From an uncultured Actinomycetes bacterium (GTDB taxonomy: Bacteria > Actinomycetota > Actinomycetes > Mycobacteriales > Mycobacteriaceae), in the NCBI GenBank assembly GCA_903877095.1, contig CAIRCP010000030.1, positions 1 through 49,936 of the forward strand: 49,936 bases of DNA, given 5' to 3'. Positions 17,421 through 28,093 of this stretch are shown in pieces. The notes under the pieces are model-generated. The model saw nothing but the letters and a program-made list of their open reading frames with translations, was not told the origin of the DNA and searched no databases. Both the position numbers and the translations under genes were made by a program. The stretch's first letter is position 1; each line of letters begins with the position of its first letter.

Positions 17421-19595
17421 ATGGGGCTGATCCGGGCGGAGCACACCGCCGCGCCGGCCACGTCTGCCCGTCCCCGATCGGCAGCACTCTTCGGTGATTC
17501 CGCAGGCCTGTTCGCGGTGGTCTTCCTGGCGTTCGGGGTGGGCGCGATCCTGTCCTGGTCGTCGTTCGGATCGGCGAGCGGTCCGGCCTTCTTCTATCCG
17601 CCCGCTGGGATCACCGTTGCTGCGCTGCTGCTCGCCCGGCGGGCACTGTGGCCCGCCATCGCTTCGGCCATCATGGCCGCCGAGATCGTCGTCGACACCT
17701 ACTTCGGCAACGACCTGTGGCAGGCCGCCGGATTCGGAGTGGCGAACACCGTGGAACCCTTGATCGGCGCGACTCTCACCCTGAACTGGTGTGGCCGCCG
17801 GCCGAATCTCAGCAGACGCCGCGACTTCTGGCTTTTCATCGCGGCCGCATGCCTGATCGGTCCGCTGATCGGCGGGGTGATCGGTGGCACCGTGAGTTCG
17901 GCGCACGACCACACTGCGTGGCTGAACGCGGCGCTGAACTGGTGGGCCGGCGACGCGCTGGGCGTGCTGGTGGTCGGAGCCCCGATTCTGTTGTGGACGA
18001 GCCAGTCCTACATCGTCCGCCAGCGCCCGTGGGAGACCCTGGGCGTTCTCGCGGCCACCACCGGGCTGTCGGTGGTGGCCTTCTGGGCCCAGGCGCCGCC
18101 GTCGGTGCTGATCCTGCCCATACTGGCCTGGGCCGCCCTGCGCCTGGACATGCTCGGGGCTGCGCTGTCCGGGGCGGTGGTGGCGATCCTGGCCAATGTC
18201 ATGACGTCGCGCGGGCACGGTCTATTCGCCGGCATGCAGGTGGCGAACGGTACCCGGATCATGCTCACGCAGTTGTTCGTGGCGACGATCGTCGTGGTCG
18301 CGATGCTGATCGCCCAGGAGGCGTCGGCGCGGTTGAACGCCGTGCGCGAGCGTGAGTTGGAGCGTCGCGAACGCATGCGAATGGAGAGCCTGGCCGGTCT
18401 CGCGCAGAGCCTCTCGGCGGCCCTCACCCCGAATGACATCGGTGAGGCCCTGACCGCCTATCTACTCAACGAAGCCGGCGCCACCTCGCTCAACCTCGGG
18501 CTGCTGAGTCCCGACGGGCGGCACCTGAACTGGGTTGTCATGGAGGACTACCCCCAGACAGTCCTCGACGAGTTCGCCGGCAGTGTCGCGATGACCGAGC
18601 GAACGGTGTCCACCGACGCCGCCCGCACCGGTCAGCCGGTCATCATCCACGACTCGGCCGAGTACTCCGCCGCTTACCCCGCCAAGGCGCACTGGGCGCG
18701 GATGAGCAACAGCCAGTCCGTGGTGGGTTGGCCGCTGACGTCGGGCGGCGCGCCCATCGGCGTGCTGCTGCTGGCTTGGTCCCAGCCGCAGTCGCTCAAC
18801 ACCGCACAGCTGGCCTACATCTCCGCGGCGGCCAGCATGGTGGGCCAAACGCTGGTGCGGGCAAAGATCTACGCCGACGAACATGCCCGCGCTGCGGTCC
18901 TGCAAGCCGCGGTGCTGCCCACCGGTCCTGCGCACGCGCCGGGGCTGGACGTGTGCGTCACCTACGAGCCGGCCGACGTCGCCCAGGGCCTCGGCGGAGA
19001 CTGGTACGACGTGATGCCGCTGCCGAAGAACCGGACGTACCTGGCGGTGGGCGACGTCGTCGGCCACGGTCTGCCGGCGGTGGAGGACATGGCCCAGTTA
19101 CGCAGCGCCGGCCGCGCCCTGGCGCATCAGGGCCTGGCGCCGGCCGTGTTGCTCAGCGAACTCAACGGCTTCACCCGGCATGCCAGTCAGGGCAAGTTCG
19201 CGACCATGGCGGTGGCGATCTTCGACGCCGCCGAAGCCGCGCTGACCTACTGCCTCGCCGGTCATCCACCGCCGTTCCTGCGCCGGGCCGCCACCGGCGA
19301 GGTCATCCGGCTCGCCGACGCCCGCGGTCCGGTGCTCGGACCACTGCCCAAGGTGACCTTTACCGAGGGAACGTTGCATATCGGCAAGGGCGACATCCTG
19401 GTGATGTACACCGACGGCCTGGTCGAACGTCACGGGATCGATATCGAGAAGGGGATGGGCCTGGCTCAGCAGATCATCGCCGACTGGGACGACGAGACCG
19501 TGCTTTCTGAATCCTGCGATCTGCTGCAGCACCACCTGGCGTCGCGGCCGCGTGCCGACGACGTGTGCATCATCGCGGTGCGGTTTACCGCCTGA
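17421..19595 (+). CDS. MASE1-GAF-SpoIIE protein phosphatase, copy 3
   Basis: 724 residues from ATG 17421. Layout matches copy 2: MASE1 membrane domain (about 30 to 300, with GPAFFYPPAGITVAALLLAR and NWWAGDALGVLVVGAPILLW), a charged linker (RERELERRERMRMESL), a GAF domain (about 320 to 475), then SpoIIE with GGDWYDV (about 525), VGDVVGHGLPAVEDMAQLR, LAGHPPPFLRR, MYTDGLVERH (about 662) and ADDVCIIAVR. The canonical Asp in GGDWYD, which is Ser in copies 1 and 2, is kept here. Its last 11 bases overlap the convergent hypB stop region, tying this array physically to the hydrogenase maturation genes. Confidence 0.9.
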   Translation: MGLIRAEHTAAPATSARPRSAALFGDSAGLFAVVFLAFGVGAILSWSSFGSASGPAFFYPPAGITVAALLLARRALWPAIASAIMAAEIVVDTYFGNDLWQAAGFGVANTVEPLIGATLTLNWCGRRPNLSRRRDFWLFIAAACLIGPLIGGVIGGTVSSAHDHTAWLNAALNWWAGDALGVLVVGAPILLWTSQSYIVRQRPWETLGVLAATTGLSVVAFWAQAPPSVLILPILAWAALRLDMLGAALSGAVVAILANVMTSRGHGLFAGMQVANGTRIMLTQLFVATIVVVAMLIAQEASARLNAVRERELERRERMRMESLAGLAQSLSAALTPNDIGEALTAYLLNEAGATSLNLGLLSPDGRHLNWVVMEDYPQTVLDEFAGSVAMTERTVSTDAARTGQPVIIHDSAEYSAAYPAKAHWARMSNSQSVVGWPLTSGGAPIGVLLLAWSQPQSLNTAQLAYISAAASMVGQTLVRAKIYADEHARAAVLQAAVLPTGPAHAPGLDVCVTYEPADVAQGLGGDWYDVMPLPKNRTYLAVGDVVGHGLPAVEDMAQLRSAGRALAHQGLAPAVLLSELNGFTRHASQGKFATMAVAIFDAAEAALTYCLAGHPPPFLRRAATGEVIRLADARGPVLGPLPKVTFTEGTLHIGKGDILVMYTDGLVERHGIDIEKGMGLAQQIIADWDDETVLSESCDLLQHHLASRPRADDVCIIAVRFTA

Positions 19596-20388
19596 CGAAT
19601 GCGCGCAGCCAATCGAACCAGGCGTCCATCCCCTCGCCGGTGCGGGCACTGACCGGTAACACGGCCGCGGTCGGATTCACCTCGCGCACCCCCGCGACGT
19701 ACGTGTCGACGTCGGCGTCGAGATGCGGCACCAGGTCGATCTTGTTGAGCAGCACCAGGTCCACCGAACGGAACATCACCGGGTATTTCAGCGGCTTGTC
19801 CTCGCCCTCGGTGACCGAGTACACCATGGCCTTGGCGTGTTCGCCGACCTCGAATTCGGCCGGGCACACCAGGTTCCCGACGTTCTCGATGATCACCAGG
19901 TCGAGCGCGGGCAGGTCCAGGCCGGACAGTGCCCGGTTGACCATCGGCGCGTCGAGGTGGCATTCCCCGCCGAACCCGTTGCTGGTGTTGAGCAGGGAGA
20001 TCTGAGCTCCCCGCCCGGCCAGTTTGGCGGCGTCCAGATCGGTGGCGATATCGCCCTCGATGATGCCGACGGCGAACTCGCCGCCCAGGGCGTCCAGCGT
20101 TGCGCCGAGCACGGTGGTCTTGCCCGAACCCGGCGAGCTCATCAGGTTCAGTGCGCGAATTCCGTTGCTGTCGAACGTATTCCGGTTGACGGCCGCGCGG
20201 TTGTCGTTCTCGGCGAAGATCGCCTCAAGGACCTCGATGCGCTCGGCACCGGTGGCGTAACCGCTGTGGTCGCCGTGATCGTGAGCATGGTCGTGCTCGT
20301 CGTGCTCGTCGTGCTCGTCGTGCTCGTCGTGCTCGTCGTGGTCGTGGCTGTGCACCGTGCCGTCGTCGTGACGGTGAAATCGGCCCAT
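19585..20388 (-). CDS. hypB: [NiFe]-hydrogenase nickel-insertion GTPase HypB
   Basis: 267 residues from ATG 20388. HypB is a G-protein that delivers nickel to the hydrogenase large subunit with HypA. The N-terminus is a nickel-storage-like stretch (about residues 5 to 42) of His-Asp and His-Asp-Glu repeats in place of the CxxCGC motif seen in E. coli HypB. The GTPase domain follows, with P-loop SSPGSGKTT (about 84 to 92), the metal-site motif FGGECHLDAPM, ENVGNLVCPAEFEVGE, and NKIDL. A hypA gene lies 34 bp upstream in the same direction. The gene's stop overlaps copy 3 of the convergent phosphatase array by 11 bp. Confidence 0.95.
   Translation of the reverse strand: MGRFHRHDDGTVHSHDHDEHDEHDEHDEHDEHDHAHDHGDHSGYATGAERIEVLEAIFAENDNRAAVNRNTFDSNGIRALNLMSSPGSGKTTVLGATLDALGGEFAVGIIEGDIATDLDAAKLAGRGAQISLLNTSNGFGGECHLDAPMVNRALSGLDLPALDLVIIENVGNLVCPAEFEVGEHAKAMVYSVTEGEDKPLKYPVMFRSVDLVLLNKIDLVPHLDADVDTYVAGVREVNPTAAVLPVSARTGEGMDAWFDWLRAFVRR
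20291..20335 (-). repeat. Nine-bp tandem repeat coding for the HypB His-rich arm
   Basis: Five perfect copies of TCGTGCTCG (plus strand), followed by a partial sixth. On the coding strand each copy encodes three residues of the His-Asp-Glu run. Identical codons in every copy point to slippage-driven expansion, so length may vary between strains. Confidence 0.85.
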
Positions 20389-20422
20389 GGTCCCGCTTGC
20401 TCCCTTACGTCACGTCACTGTC

Positions 20423-20758
20423 TTACGTCACGTCGACGGAGGTCACCAGGAACTCCTCGCCGTGCACCACCGCCACGTCGGGGCTGTCGCACCGCGGACA
20501 GCACACCGACCACCGCGAGGCGATGGTCGACTGCTCGCCGCACCCGCGGCAGGCCACCTCCGCGGGCACCAACTCCAGTTCCAACTCGGCGCCGGCCATG
20601 CCGGCGTGGTCGCGCACCAGTGTCCAGCAGAACGACAGCGTGTCGGGGACCACCTGGCGCAAGGCGCCGACCTGCACCCGCACCACGTCGACCCGGCGGC
20701 CGGCGGCATGTGGCCTGACCACCCCGGCGATCGCCTGACACAGCGACAGTTCGTGCAC
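20423..20758 (-). CDS. hypA: Hydrogenase nickel chaperone HypA
   Basis: 111 residues from ATG 20758. It starts with MHELSLCQAI, where the N-terminal Met-His-Glu is the nickel site of HypA. The zinc-binding loop is present as C70-x2-C73 and C87-x2-C90 (with an additional C86). Length matches the family (110 to 120). It is the first gene of a leftward hypA-hypB pair and diverges from the fourth phosphatase relative with only 26 bp between start codons, so any hypA promoter must lie inside or very near that gene. Confidence 0.95.
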   Translation of the reverse strand: MHELSLCQAIAGVVRPHAAGRRVDVVRVQVGALRQVVPDTLSFCWTLVRDHAGMAGAELELELVPAEVACRGCGEQSTIASRWSVCCPRCDSPDVAVVHGEEFLVTSVDVT

Positions 20759-20784
20759 CCGGGGAACGCTACGCCAGCGTCGTT

Positions 20785-21756
20785 ATGATGCTGGCGATGC
20801 GGCGTGACGACGGGGTCCACAAGCCACCCGCTACGCAACGCCGGTCGCGACCGGTTCCTCCCGCGGTCCGCGCCTTCCTGGTCGTGTTCGCCGCCTACCT
20901 GGCCGGCGCGGTCGCCTCGGCACTGGCCTTCGGTTCCACAAGAGCTTCGGCGTTCTTCGTCCCGGGCGGGATCACCGTCGCGGCACTGCTGCTGACCCGC
21001 CGATCGCTGTGGCCGGTGATCGTCGCGGCGATCAGCGTTCTGGTGGTGGGGACCTCGATCCTGCTGTGGCGCAAGCAGTCCGACATGATCAGGTCCCGTC
21101 CGGTCGAGACGGTGGCGATCCTCGCAGCAGCCGCCGGCCTGTCGTTCGTCGGGTTCGCGACGCCAATCCCACCGGGGACCACCGTCTTGCCGATCCTGGC
21201 GGTGGCAGCACTGCGACTTGGCGTGCTCGGCACCGCACTGACCGGTGTGGTGGTCGCCGCGATCGGCAACTACCTGACCGGCTCAAACCTCGGTCTGCTG
21301 GGCGAGACGGACACTGCGCGGGCGATGGTCCTGCATGCCGCGCTGCATCCGCCCCACGCACACACGGCGGACGGGATCGATTACTGCGTGTGTTACGAAC
21401 CGGCCGACACCGTCCACGGGCTCGGTGGCGACTGGTACGACGTGATGTCGTTGCCGGGGAACCGGACCTATCTTGCTGTCGGCGACGTCGTCGGGCACGG
21501 ACTTCCGGCGGTGGAGGACATGGCGCAGTTGCGCGGTGCGGCAAGGACTCTTGCCCACCGCGGCCAGTCGCCCGCCCACGTGCTGACGGATCTCAACGTG
21601 TTCACCGACGACGTTCTGCGGAGCCAGTTCGCGACGGTGGTGCTGGCCGTCGTGGACCACTCGGCCGGCACGTTGACTTACAGTTCCGCCGGTCATCCGC
21701 CGGCGTTTCTCCGCAGAGCGGCAACCGGTCAGGTGGTCCGGCTCGGGTTCGGCTAA
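20785..21756 (+). pseudogene. Internally deleted MASE1-SpoIIE phosphatase relative, copy 4
   Basis: 323 residues from ATG 20785, most similar by eye to copy 3. Three parts are missing. About 100 residues of the MASE1 core are gone (WPVIVAAI joins directly to SVLVVGTSILLW). The end of MASE1 and the whole GAF domain are gone. So is the C-terminus after ATGQVVRLGFG. GGDWYDV (about 214), VGDVVGHGLPAVEDMAQLR and YSSAGHPPAFLRR remain, but the YTDGLVE and final DD metal motifs are lost, so phosphatase activity is unlikely. The internal deletions keep the frame open, so a protein could still be made. It ends 10 bp before hypF and reads the same way, placing it as a possible leader gene of hypFCDE. 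Confidence 0.75.
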
Positions 21757-21766
21757 CGTCGCGCCT

Positions 21767-24064
21767 GTGATCGTTCGGGTTCATCTGGACATCACCGGCG
21801 TGGTTCAGGGGGTCGGATTCCGCCCGGCGGTGGCCCGGATCGCCGCTGAGTTCGGCCTGGCCGGGTGGGTTTACAACGACTCCGGGTCGGTGCACTGCGA
21901 GTTTCAGGGGCCGATCACCGACGTCGACGCCGCGGTGGCCGCCCTGCGTCACCGGCCACCGCCGATGGCCCGAATCGACACCCTGGAACGCACCGAGGTG
22001 CAACCGCACGACGCGGCCGGGTTCGAGATCGTCGACAGCCACGACGACGACGGCTCGCGCACGCTGGTCCCGCCCGACATCGCCGCCTGTGCGGACTGCC
22101 TGCGCGAGATGCGCGACCCCGCCGACCGCCGGTTCGGCCACCCTTTCATCACGTGCACCAACTGCGGCCCGCGTTACACCGTCATCACCGACCTGCCGTA
22201 CGACCGCCCGGCCACCACCATGGCCGGCTTCCCGATGTGCGACCCGTGCGCCGCCGAATACCGCGATCCGGCCGACCGTCGCTACCACGCCCAGACCATC
22301 GCCTGCGCCGACTGCGGGCCGCGGCTGTCGTGGTCGGGTGCCCGCATGGAGGATCCGATCGGCGCGGCATGCGCAGCCCTGGTCGCTGGGCAGGTGGTGG
22401 CGATCAAGGGAATCGGCGGGTTCCACCTGGCGTGCCGGGCCGATGACGAAACCGTCGTTATGAGCTTACGGACGCGAAAGAACCGGCCCGCCAAGCCCTT
22501 TGCCGTCATGGTCGCCGATCTGGCAGCGGCCCGGGCCATCGTCGAGGTGGACGACGCGGCCGCTGCTGCGCTCAGTTCGCCGGCGGCGCCGATCGTGCTG
22601 CTGCCCCGCACCGGCGCGGCCGTCAGCGACGCGGCGGCGCCCGGCCTGGCCGACTTGGGTGTGATGCTGGCGTATTCGCCGGTGCACCATCAGATCTTCG
22701 ACCGACTCGGCGATCTGCCCCTGGTGATGACGTCGGCCAACCAGGGCGGCTCGCCGATCGTCTACCGCGACGAGGACCTGTCCTGGATCGATGGGTTGGC
22801 CGACGCGGTACTCACCCACGACCGCCCCATCAACGTGCCCTGCGAGGACTCGGTGCTCACCCTCGATGACGAGCGCCGCGAACTGCCGTTGCGACGATCC
22901 CGCGGCTACGCGCCGCTGCCGGTGTCGGTGGGTTTGCCGGCCGGGGACACGGTGCTGGCCACCGGGGGTGACCTCAAGACGACGTTCTGTCTGATGTCCG
23001 GGGCGGCCACGGCGGGGAGCCGGCATGCGCACCTGTCCTCGCACCTGGGCGACATGGCCGACCGGCGCACCCAGGTGAGCTTCGATTCCGCGTGTGAGCA
23101 CCTGACGTTCATGACCGGCCAGCACCCGGACGTCATCGCCTGTGACATGCACCCCGGCTATGCCACCACCGCGTGGGCCCGCCGCACCGCAAACGGGCGT
23201 CCGGTGATCGCGGTCCAGCACCATCACGCGCACGCCGTCTCGCTGCTGGCTGATCACCAACGCCTGGGCACCCCGATCCTCGCGGTCACCTACGACGGCA
23301 CGGGGTACGGCACCGACGGCGCCATCTGGGGCGGGGAACTGCTGGCCATCGCCGATCCCGCCGACTTCACCCGGGTTGGCCATCTCGTGCCGTTCGCCCT
23401 GCCCGGCGGTGACGGCGCGGTCCGTGAGCCCGCCCGCATCGCCCTGGACCTGCTGACCCGCGCCGGTGTCGACTGGGCCGACGACCTCGCGCCGGTGGCG
23501 GCAGTGGGGGAGACCGGCGTGCATATGCTGGCCCAGCAGATCCCCCGCGGTGTCGGATGCGTGCCCACCACCAGCATGGGACGGCTGTTCGACGCCGTCG
23601 CCAGCCTGCTCGGGGTGTGCCAGCAGGTCACCTACGAGGGGCAGGCGGCCATCGAACTGGAGCACCTGGCCCGGCAGTCCATGGGCATCGGCCGGACGGC
23701 GGACCTTGACTTCGCCGTCACCGGCGGCCTGCTCGACCCCGCTCCGATGATCGCCGCCATGGTCGAAAGTCTGCGGGCCGGAACCCCACCCTCTGATCTC
23801 GCCGCCGGATTCCATCACGCGGTGATCCGCGGCACCGCACGGGCCGTCCGGCACTGTGCCGGTGTGACAGGCATGTCGGTAGTCGGACTCACCGGCGGTG
23901 TGTTCGCCAATCGGCTACTGCTGCAAGGACTTCGGGAATCTCTGACTAAGAGCGGCTACGAGGTGCTAGCGCACCGTATCGTTCCTTGTAACGACGGCGG
24001 TCTGGCGTTGGGCCAGGCGGGCATCGCCGCCGCACGGCTGGCACGGGACCGGCTTGGGTCTTAG
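21767..24064 (+). CDS. hypF: Carbamoyltransferase HypF
   Basis: 765 residues from GTG 21767; no strong ribosome-binding site, so coupling to the gene ending 10 bp upstream is possible. HypF makes the thiocarboxamide on HypE from carbamoyl phosphate, the source of the CN ligands of the NiFe site. Domains in order: acylphosphatase (about 1 to 90, GVVQGVGFRPAVARIA), two zinc fingers (CADC, CTNC, CDPC, CADC between about 107 and 185), a YrdC-like domain (about 200 to 380), and a Kae1-like domain (about 395 to 765) with VQHHHAHAVSLLADH, TYDGTGYGTDGAIWGGELL and GLTGGVFANRLLLQGL. Full length and intact. Confidence 0.96.
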   Translation: MIVRVHLDITGVVQGVGFRPAVARIAAEFGLAGWVYNDSGSVHCEFQGPITDVDAAVAALRHRPPPMARIDTLERTEVQPHDAAGFEIVDSHDDDGSRTLVPPDIAACADCLREMRDPADRRFGHPFITCTNCGPRYTVITDLPYDRPATTMAGFPMCDPCAAEYRDPADRRYHAQTIACADCGPRLSWSGARMEDPIGAACAALVAGQVVAIKGIGGFHLACRADDETVVMSLRTRKNRPAKPFAVMVADLAAARAIVEVDDAAAAALSSPAAPIVLLPRTGAAVSDAAAPGLADLGVMLAYSPVHHQIFDRLGDLPLVMTSANQGGSPIVYRDEDLSWIDGLADAVLTHDRPINVPCEDSVLTLDDERRELPLRRSRGYAPLPVSVGLPAGDTVLATGGDLKTTFCLMSGAATAGSRHAHLSSHLGDMADRRTQVSFDSACEHLTFMTGQHPDVIACDMHPGYATTAWARRTANGRPVIAVQHHHAHAVSLLADHQRLGTPILAVTYDGTGYGTDGAIWGGELLAIADPADFTRVGHLVPFALPGGDGAVREPARIALDLLTRAGVDWADDLAPVAAVGETGVHMLAQQIPRGVGCVPTTSMGRLFDAVASLLGVCQQVTYEGQAAIELEHLARQSMGIGRTADLDFAVTGGLLDPAPMIAAMVESLRAGTPPSDLAAGFHHAVIRGTARAVRHCAGVTGMSVVGLTGGVFANRLLLQGLRESLTKSGYEVLAHRIVPCNDGGLALGQAGIAAARLARDRLGS

Positions 24065-24077
24065 GAAGGATGGGCGC

Positions 24078-24356
24078 ATGTGCCTCGGAATCCCCGGCAA
24101 GGTGATCGACATCTGGGAGGAGTCGGGCACCCGCATGTCGACCGTCGACTTCGGCGGAACCACCAAGACGGTCTGCCTGGCCTACCTGCCCGATATGGAG
24201 ACCGGTGAGTACACCATCGTGCACGCCGGATTTGCGATCACCCGCCTCGATGAGGCCTCGGCCAACGAGACCCTGCAGATGTTCGCCGACCTGGGCATCC
24301 TCTCTGAGGAATTGGGCCTCTCGGCAGAACCGGGCATAGAGGAACTGGGGGCCTGA
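24078..24356 (+). CDS. hypC: Hydrogenase maturation chaperone HypC
   Basis: 92 residues from ATG 24078, with AGGAAGGA 8 to 15 bases upstream. The start MCLGIPGKV is diagnostic: the cysteine after Met1 binds the Fe(CN)2CO unit passed on with HypD. The rest is the usual small beta barrel, ending in an acidic helix. The gene follows hypF by 13 bp and precedes hypD by 4 bp. Confidence 0.96.
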   Translation: MCLGIPGKVIDIWEESGTRMSTVDFGGTTKTVCLAYLPDMETGEYTIVHAGFAITRLDEASANETLQMFADLGILSEELGLSAEPGIEELGA

Positions 24357-24360
24357 ACAG

Positions 24361-25480
<1,120 letters not shown>

Positions 25481-25488
<8 letters not shown>

Positions 25489-26545
25489 CCTACCGGACCC
25501 GTCGAACTGGGTCTGCCCGATGCCTCTGCGGGACACCAAGCGTGTCGTCATGGGCCACGGCGGCGGCGGCATCCTGTCCGAGGAACTCATCGAGAACCTC
25601 TTCCTCCCCGCGTTCGGCTCGGCCGGGGGACCGTCGCGGGATTCGGCGGTGCTGGCTACCGGGTCGAGCCGGATCGCGCTGACCACCGACTCCTACGTCG
25701 TCAACCCGTTGTTCTTCCCCGGCGGCAACATCGGCGACCTCGCCGTCAACGGCACCATCAACGACCTCGCCTGCAGCGGCGCCCAACCGCTGGCGCTGAC
25801 CGCCGCCTTCATCCTGGAGGAAGGCTTGGAGATCGAGGTGCTCGGCGCGATCGCGCAGGCCATGGGCCGCGCTGCCGCCGCGGCCGGGGTCGCCATCGTC
25901 ACCGGGGACACCAAAGTCGTCGGAAAGGGCGGAGCGGACGGGCTTTTCGTCAACACCGCCGGCGTCGGCGTGGTGCCTGACGGTCTGCGCATCGGACCCG
26001 AACAGGCCCGCCCGGGTGACCACATCCTGGTGTCCGGCCCTATCGGCGAGCACGGTGTGGCCATCATGAGCGTGCGCGAGGGCATCGACTTCGGCACCAC
26101 GGTCACCACCGACAGCGCGCCACTGCACCGCCTCGTCGCGGCCATGCTGGCCTCAGTCAGTGACCCCAATGTCGTTCACGCCCTTCGTGATCCGACCCGT
26201 GGCGGGCTGGTCGCGGCGACGGTGGAGATCGCCCGGACCTCGCGGGTCGGCGTCGAACTCGACGAGAAGTCCATCCCGGTGCCGGAAACCGTGGCCTCGG
26301 CGTGCGGGTTCCTTGGCCTGGACCCGTTGCAGGTGGCCAACGAGGGCAAGATGGTGGCCTTCGTCGACCCTGCGCACAGCGAGGCGGTGCTGGCCGCGAT
26401 GCGGTCGCGGCCCGAGGGCGCCGGCGCCGCGATCATCGGCCGGGCCGTCGACGAACACCCCGGCATGGTGGTGGTCCGCACCCCGTTCGGAACTACCCGG
26501 GTGGTGGAACGCGAACTGGGCGAACAGCTTCCGCGGATCTGCTGA
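25481..26545 (+). CDS. hypE: Hydrogenase maturation dehydratase HypE
   Basis: 354 residues from GTG 25481; the frame is open further upstream inside hypD but the family begins here ([21 protein letters not shown]). HypE dehydrates the thiocarboxamide made by HypF to a thiocyanate on its C-terminal cysteine. The PurM-like fold motifs [20 protein letters not shown] and GDTKVVGKG are present, and the protein ends in the required PRIC. It is the last gene of hypFCDE. No hydrogenase structural gene follows within the window. Confidence 0.96.
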
Positions 26546-26602
26546 CGTCGCCCCGGGACGGCGGTCGCCGCCGGTGACAATCCGTTCCGCTGACCGGTGA
26601 GC

Positions 26603-26728
26603 TCACCGCTGGGTGTTGCAGGTGCACTTCTGCTCGGTGGGCACCGAGGCCATGACCTGCTCGGCGTGTTGGCCGCAGCCGTCCCACGTGGTCTTGTGGC
26701 AGCGCGGGCATTGAACGGGGTAGCACAT
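26603..26728 (-). CDS. 41-residue Cys-rich zinc-ribbon-like protein
   Basis: ATG at 26728 preceded 7 bases earlier by a perfect AAGGAGG. The protein has six cysteines: C2, C7-x2-C10 (CPRC), C18 (DGCGQH), and C34 and C36 (KCTC) near the end, with histidines H11 and H21. The pattern MCYPV-CPRC-KTTW-GCGQH is a small actinobacterial family that I have seen annotated only as hypothetical. It likely binds a metal or forms a redox thiol site. It reads away from tauE, and a CstR-type operator (26802-26815) lies about 75 bp in front of its start, so it may belong to the same regulon. Confidence 0.75.
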   Translation of the reverse strand: MCYPVQCPRCHKTTWDGCGQHAEQVMASVPTEQKCTCNTQR

Positions 26729-26801
26729 GATTCGCCTCCTTCGAGGTGGCCAGATTACGCGTTGATCGTTTGCGCGGCGATGTGAAATCGCTGTGTTCAA
26801 G

Positions 26802-26815
26802 TACCCCAGGGGGTA
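26802..26815. promoter_or_regulatory. CsoR/CstR-type operator 1
   Basis: TACCCCAGGGGGTA has perfect 6-bp inverted arms around a 2-bp centre, the classic CsoR-family pattern (G-tract arms with TA ends). It lies in the region between the divergent 41-residue gene and tauE and could serve either. Confidence 0.75.
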
Positions 26816-26868
26816 TTATTGTGTCACTTTGCCGCGGGCGGGCCAGGTGTGTCTATGATAGAGCCAAT

Positions 26869-26884
26869 ATACCCCATAGGGTAT
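26869..26884. promoter_or_regulatory. CsoR/CstR-type operator 2
   Basis: ATACCCCATAGGGTAT, inverted arms ATACCC/GGGTAT with a 4-bp centre. A TATGAT -10-like hexamer at 26854-26859 would put the transcription start next to this site, where a bound repressor would block tauE. The assignment of the -10 is by eye. Confidence 0.75.
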
Positions 26885-26905
26885 CTGGGACCAAGGGGAT
26901 TGATC

Positions 26906-28073
<1,168 letters not shown>

Positions 28074-28074
28074 C

Positions 28075-28093
28075 CGCTGACCGAAGGTCAGCG
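28075..28093. terminator. Bidirectional hairpin between regulator and P450
   Basis: CGCTGACC, loop GAA, GGTCAGCG: an 8-bp perfect stem just after the regulator's stop and overlapping the stop of the convergent P450. It could end transcription from both sides; there is no U-tract, as is common in mycobacteria. Confidence 0.5.

Noticed and set aside
22466..23854. 462-codon frame antisense to hypF
   Set aside because: Lies wholly inside hypF and has no recognisable domain.
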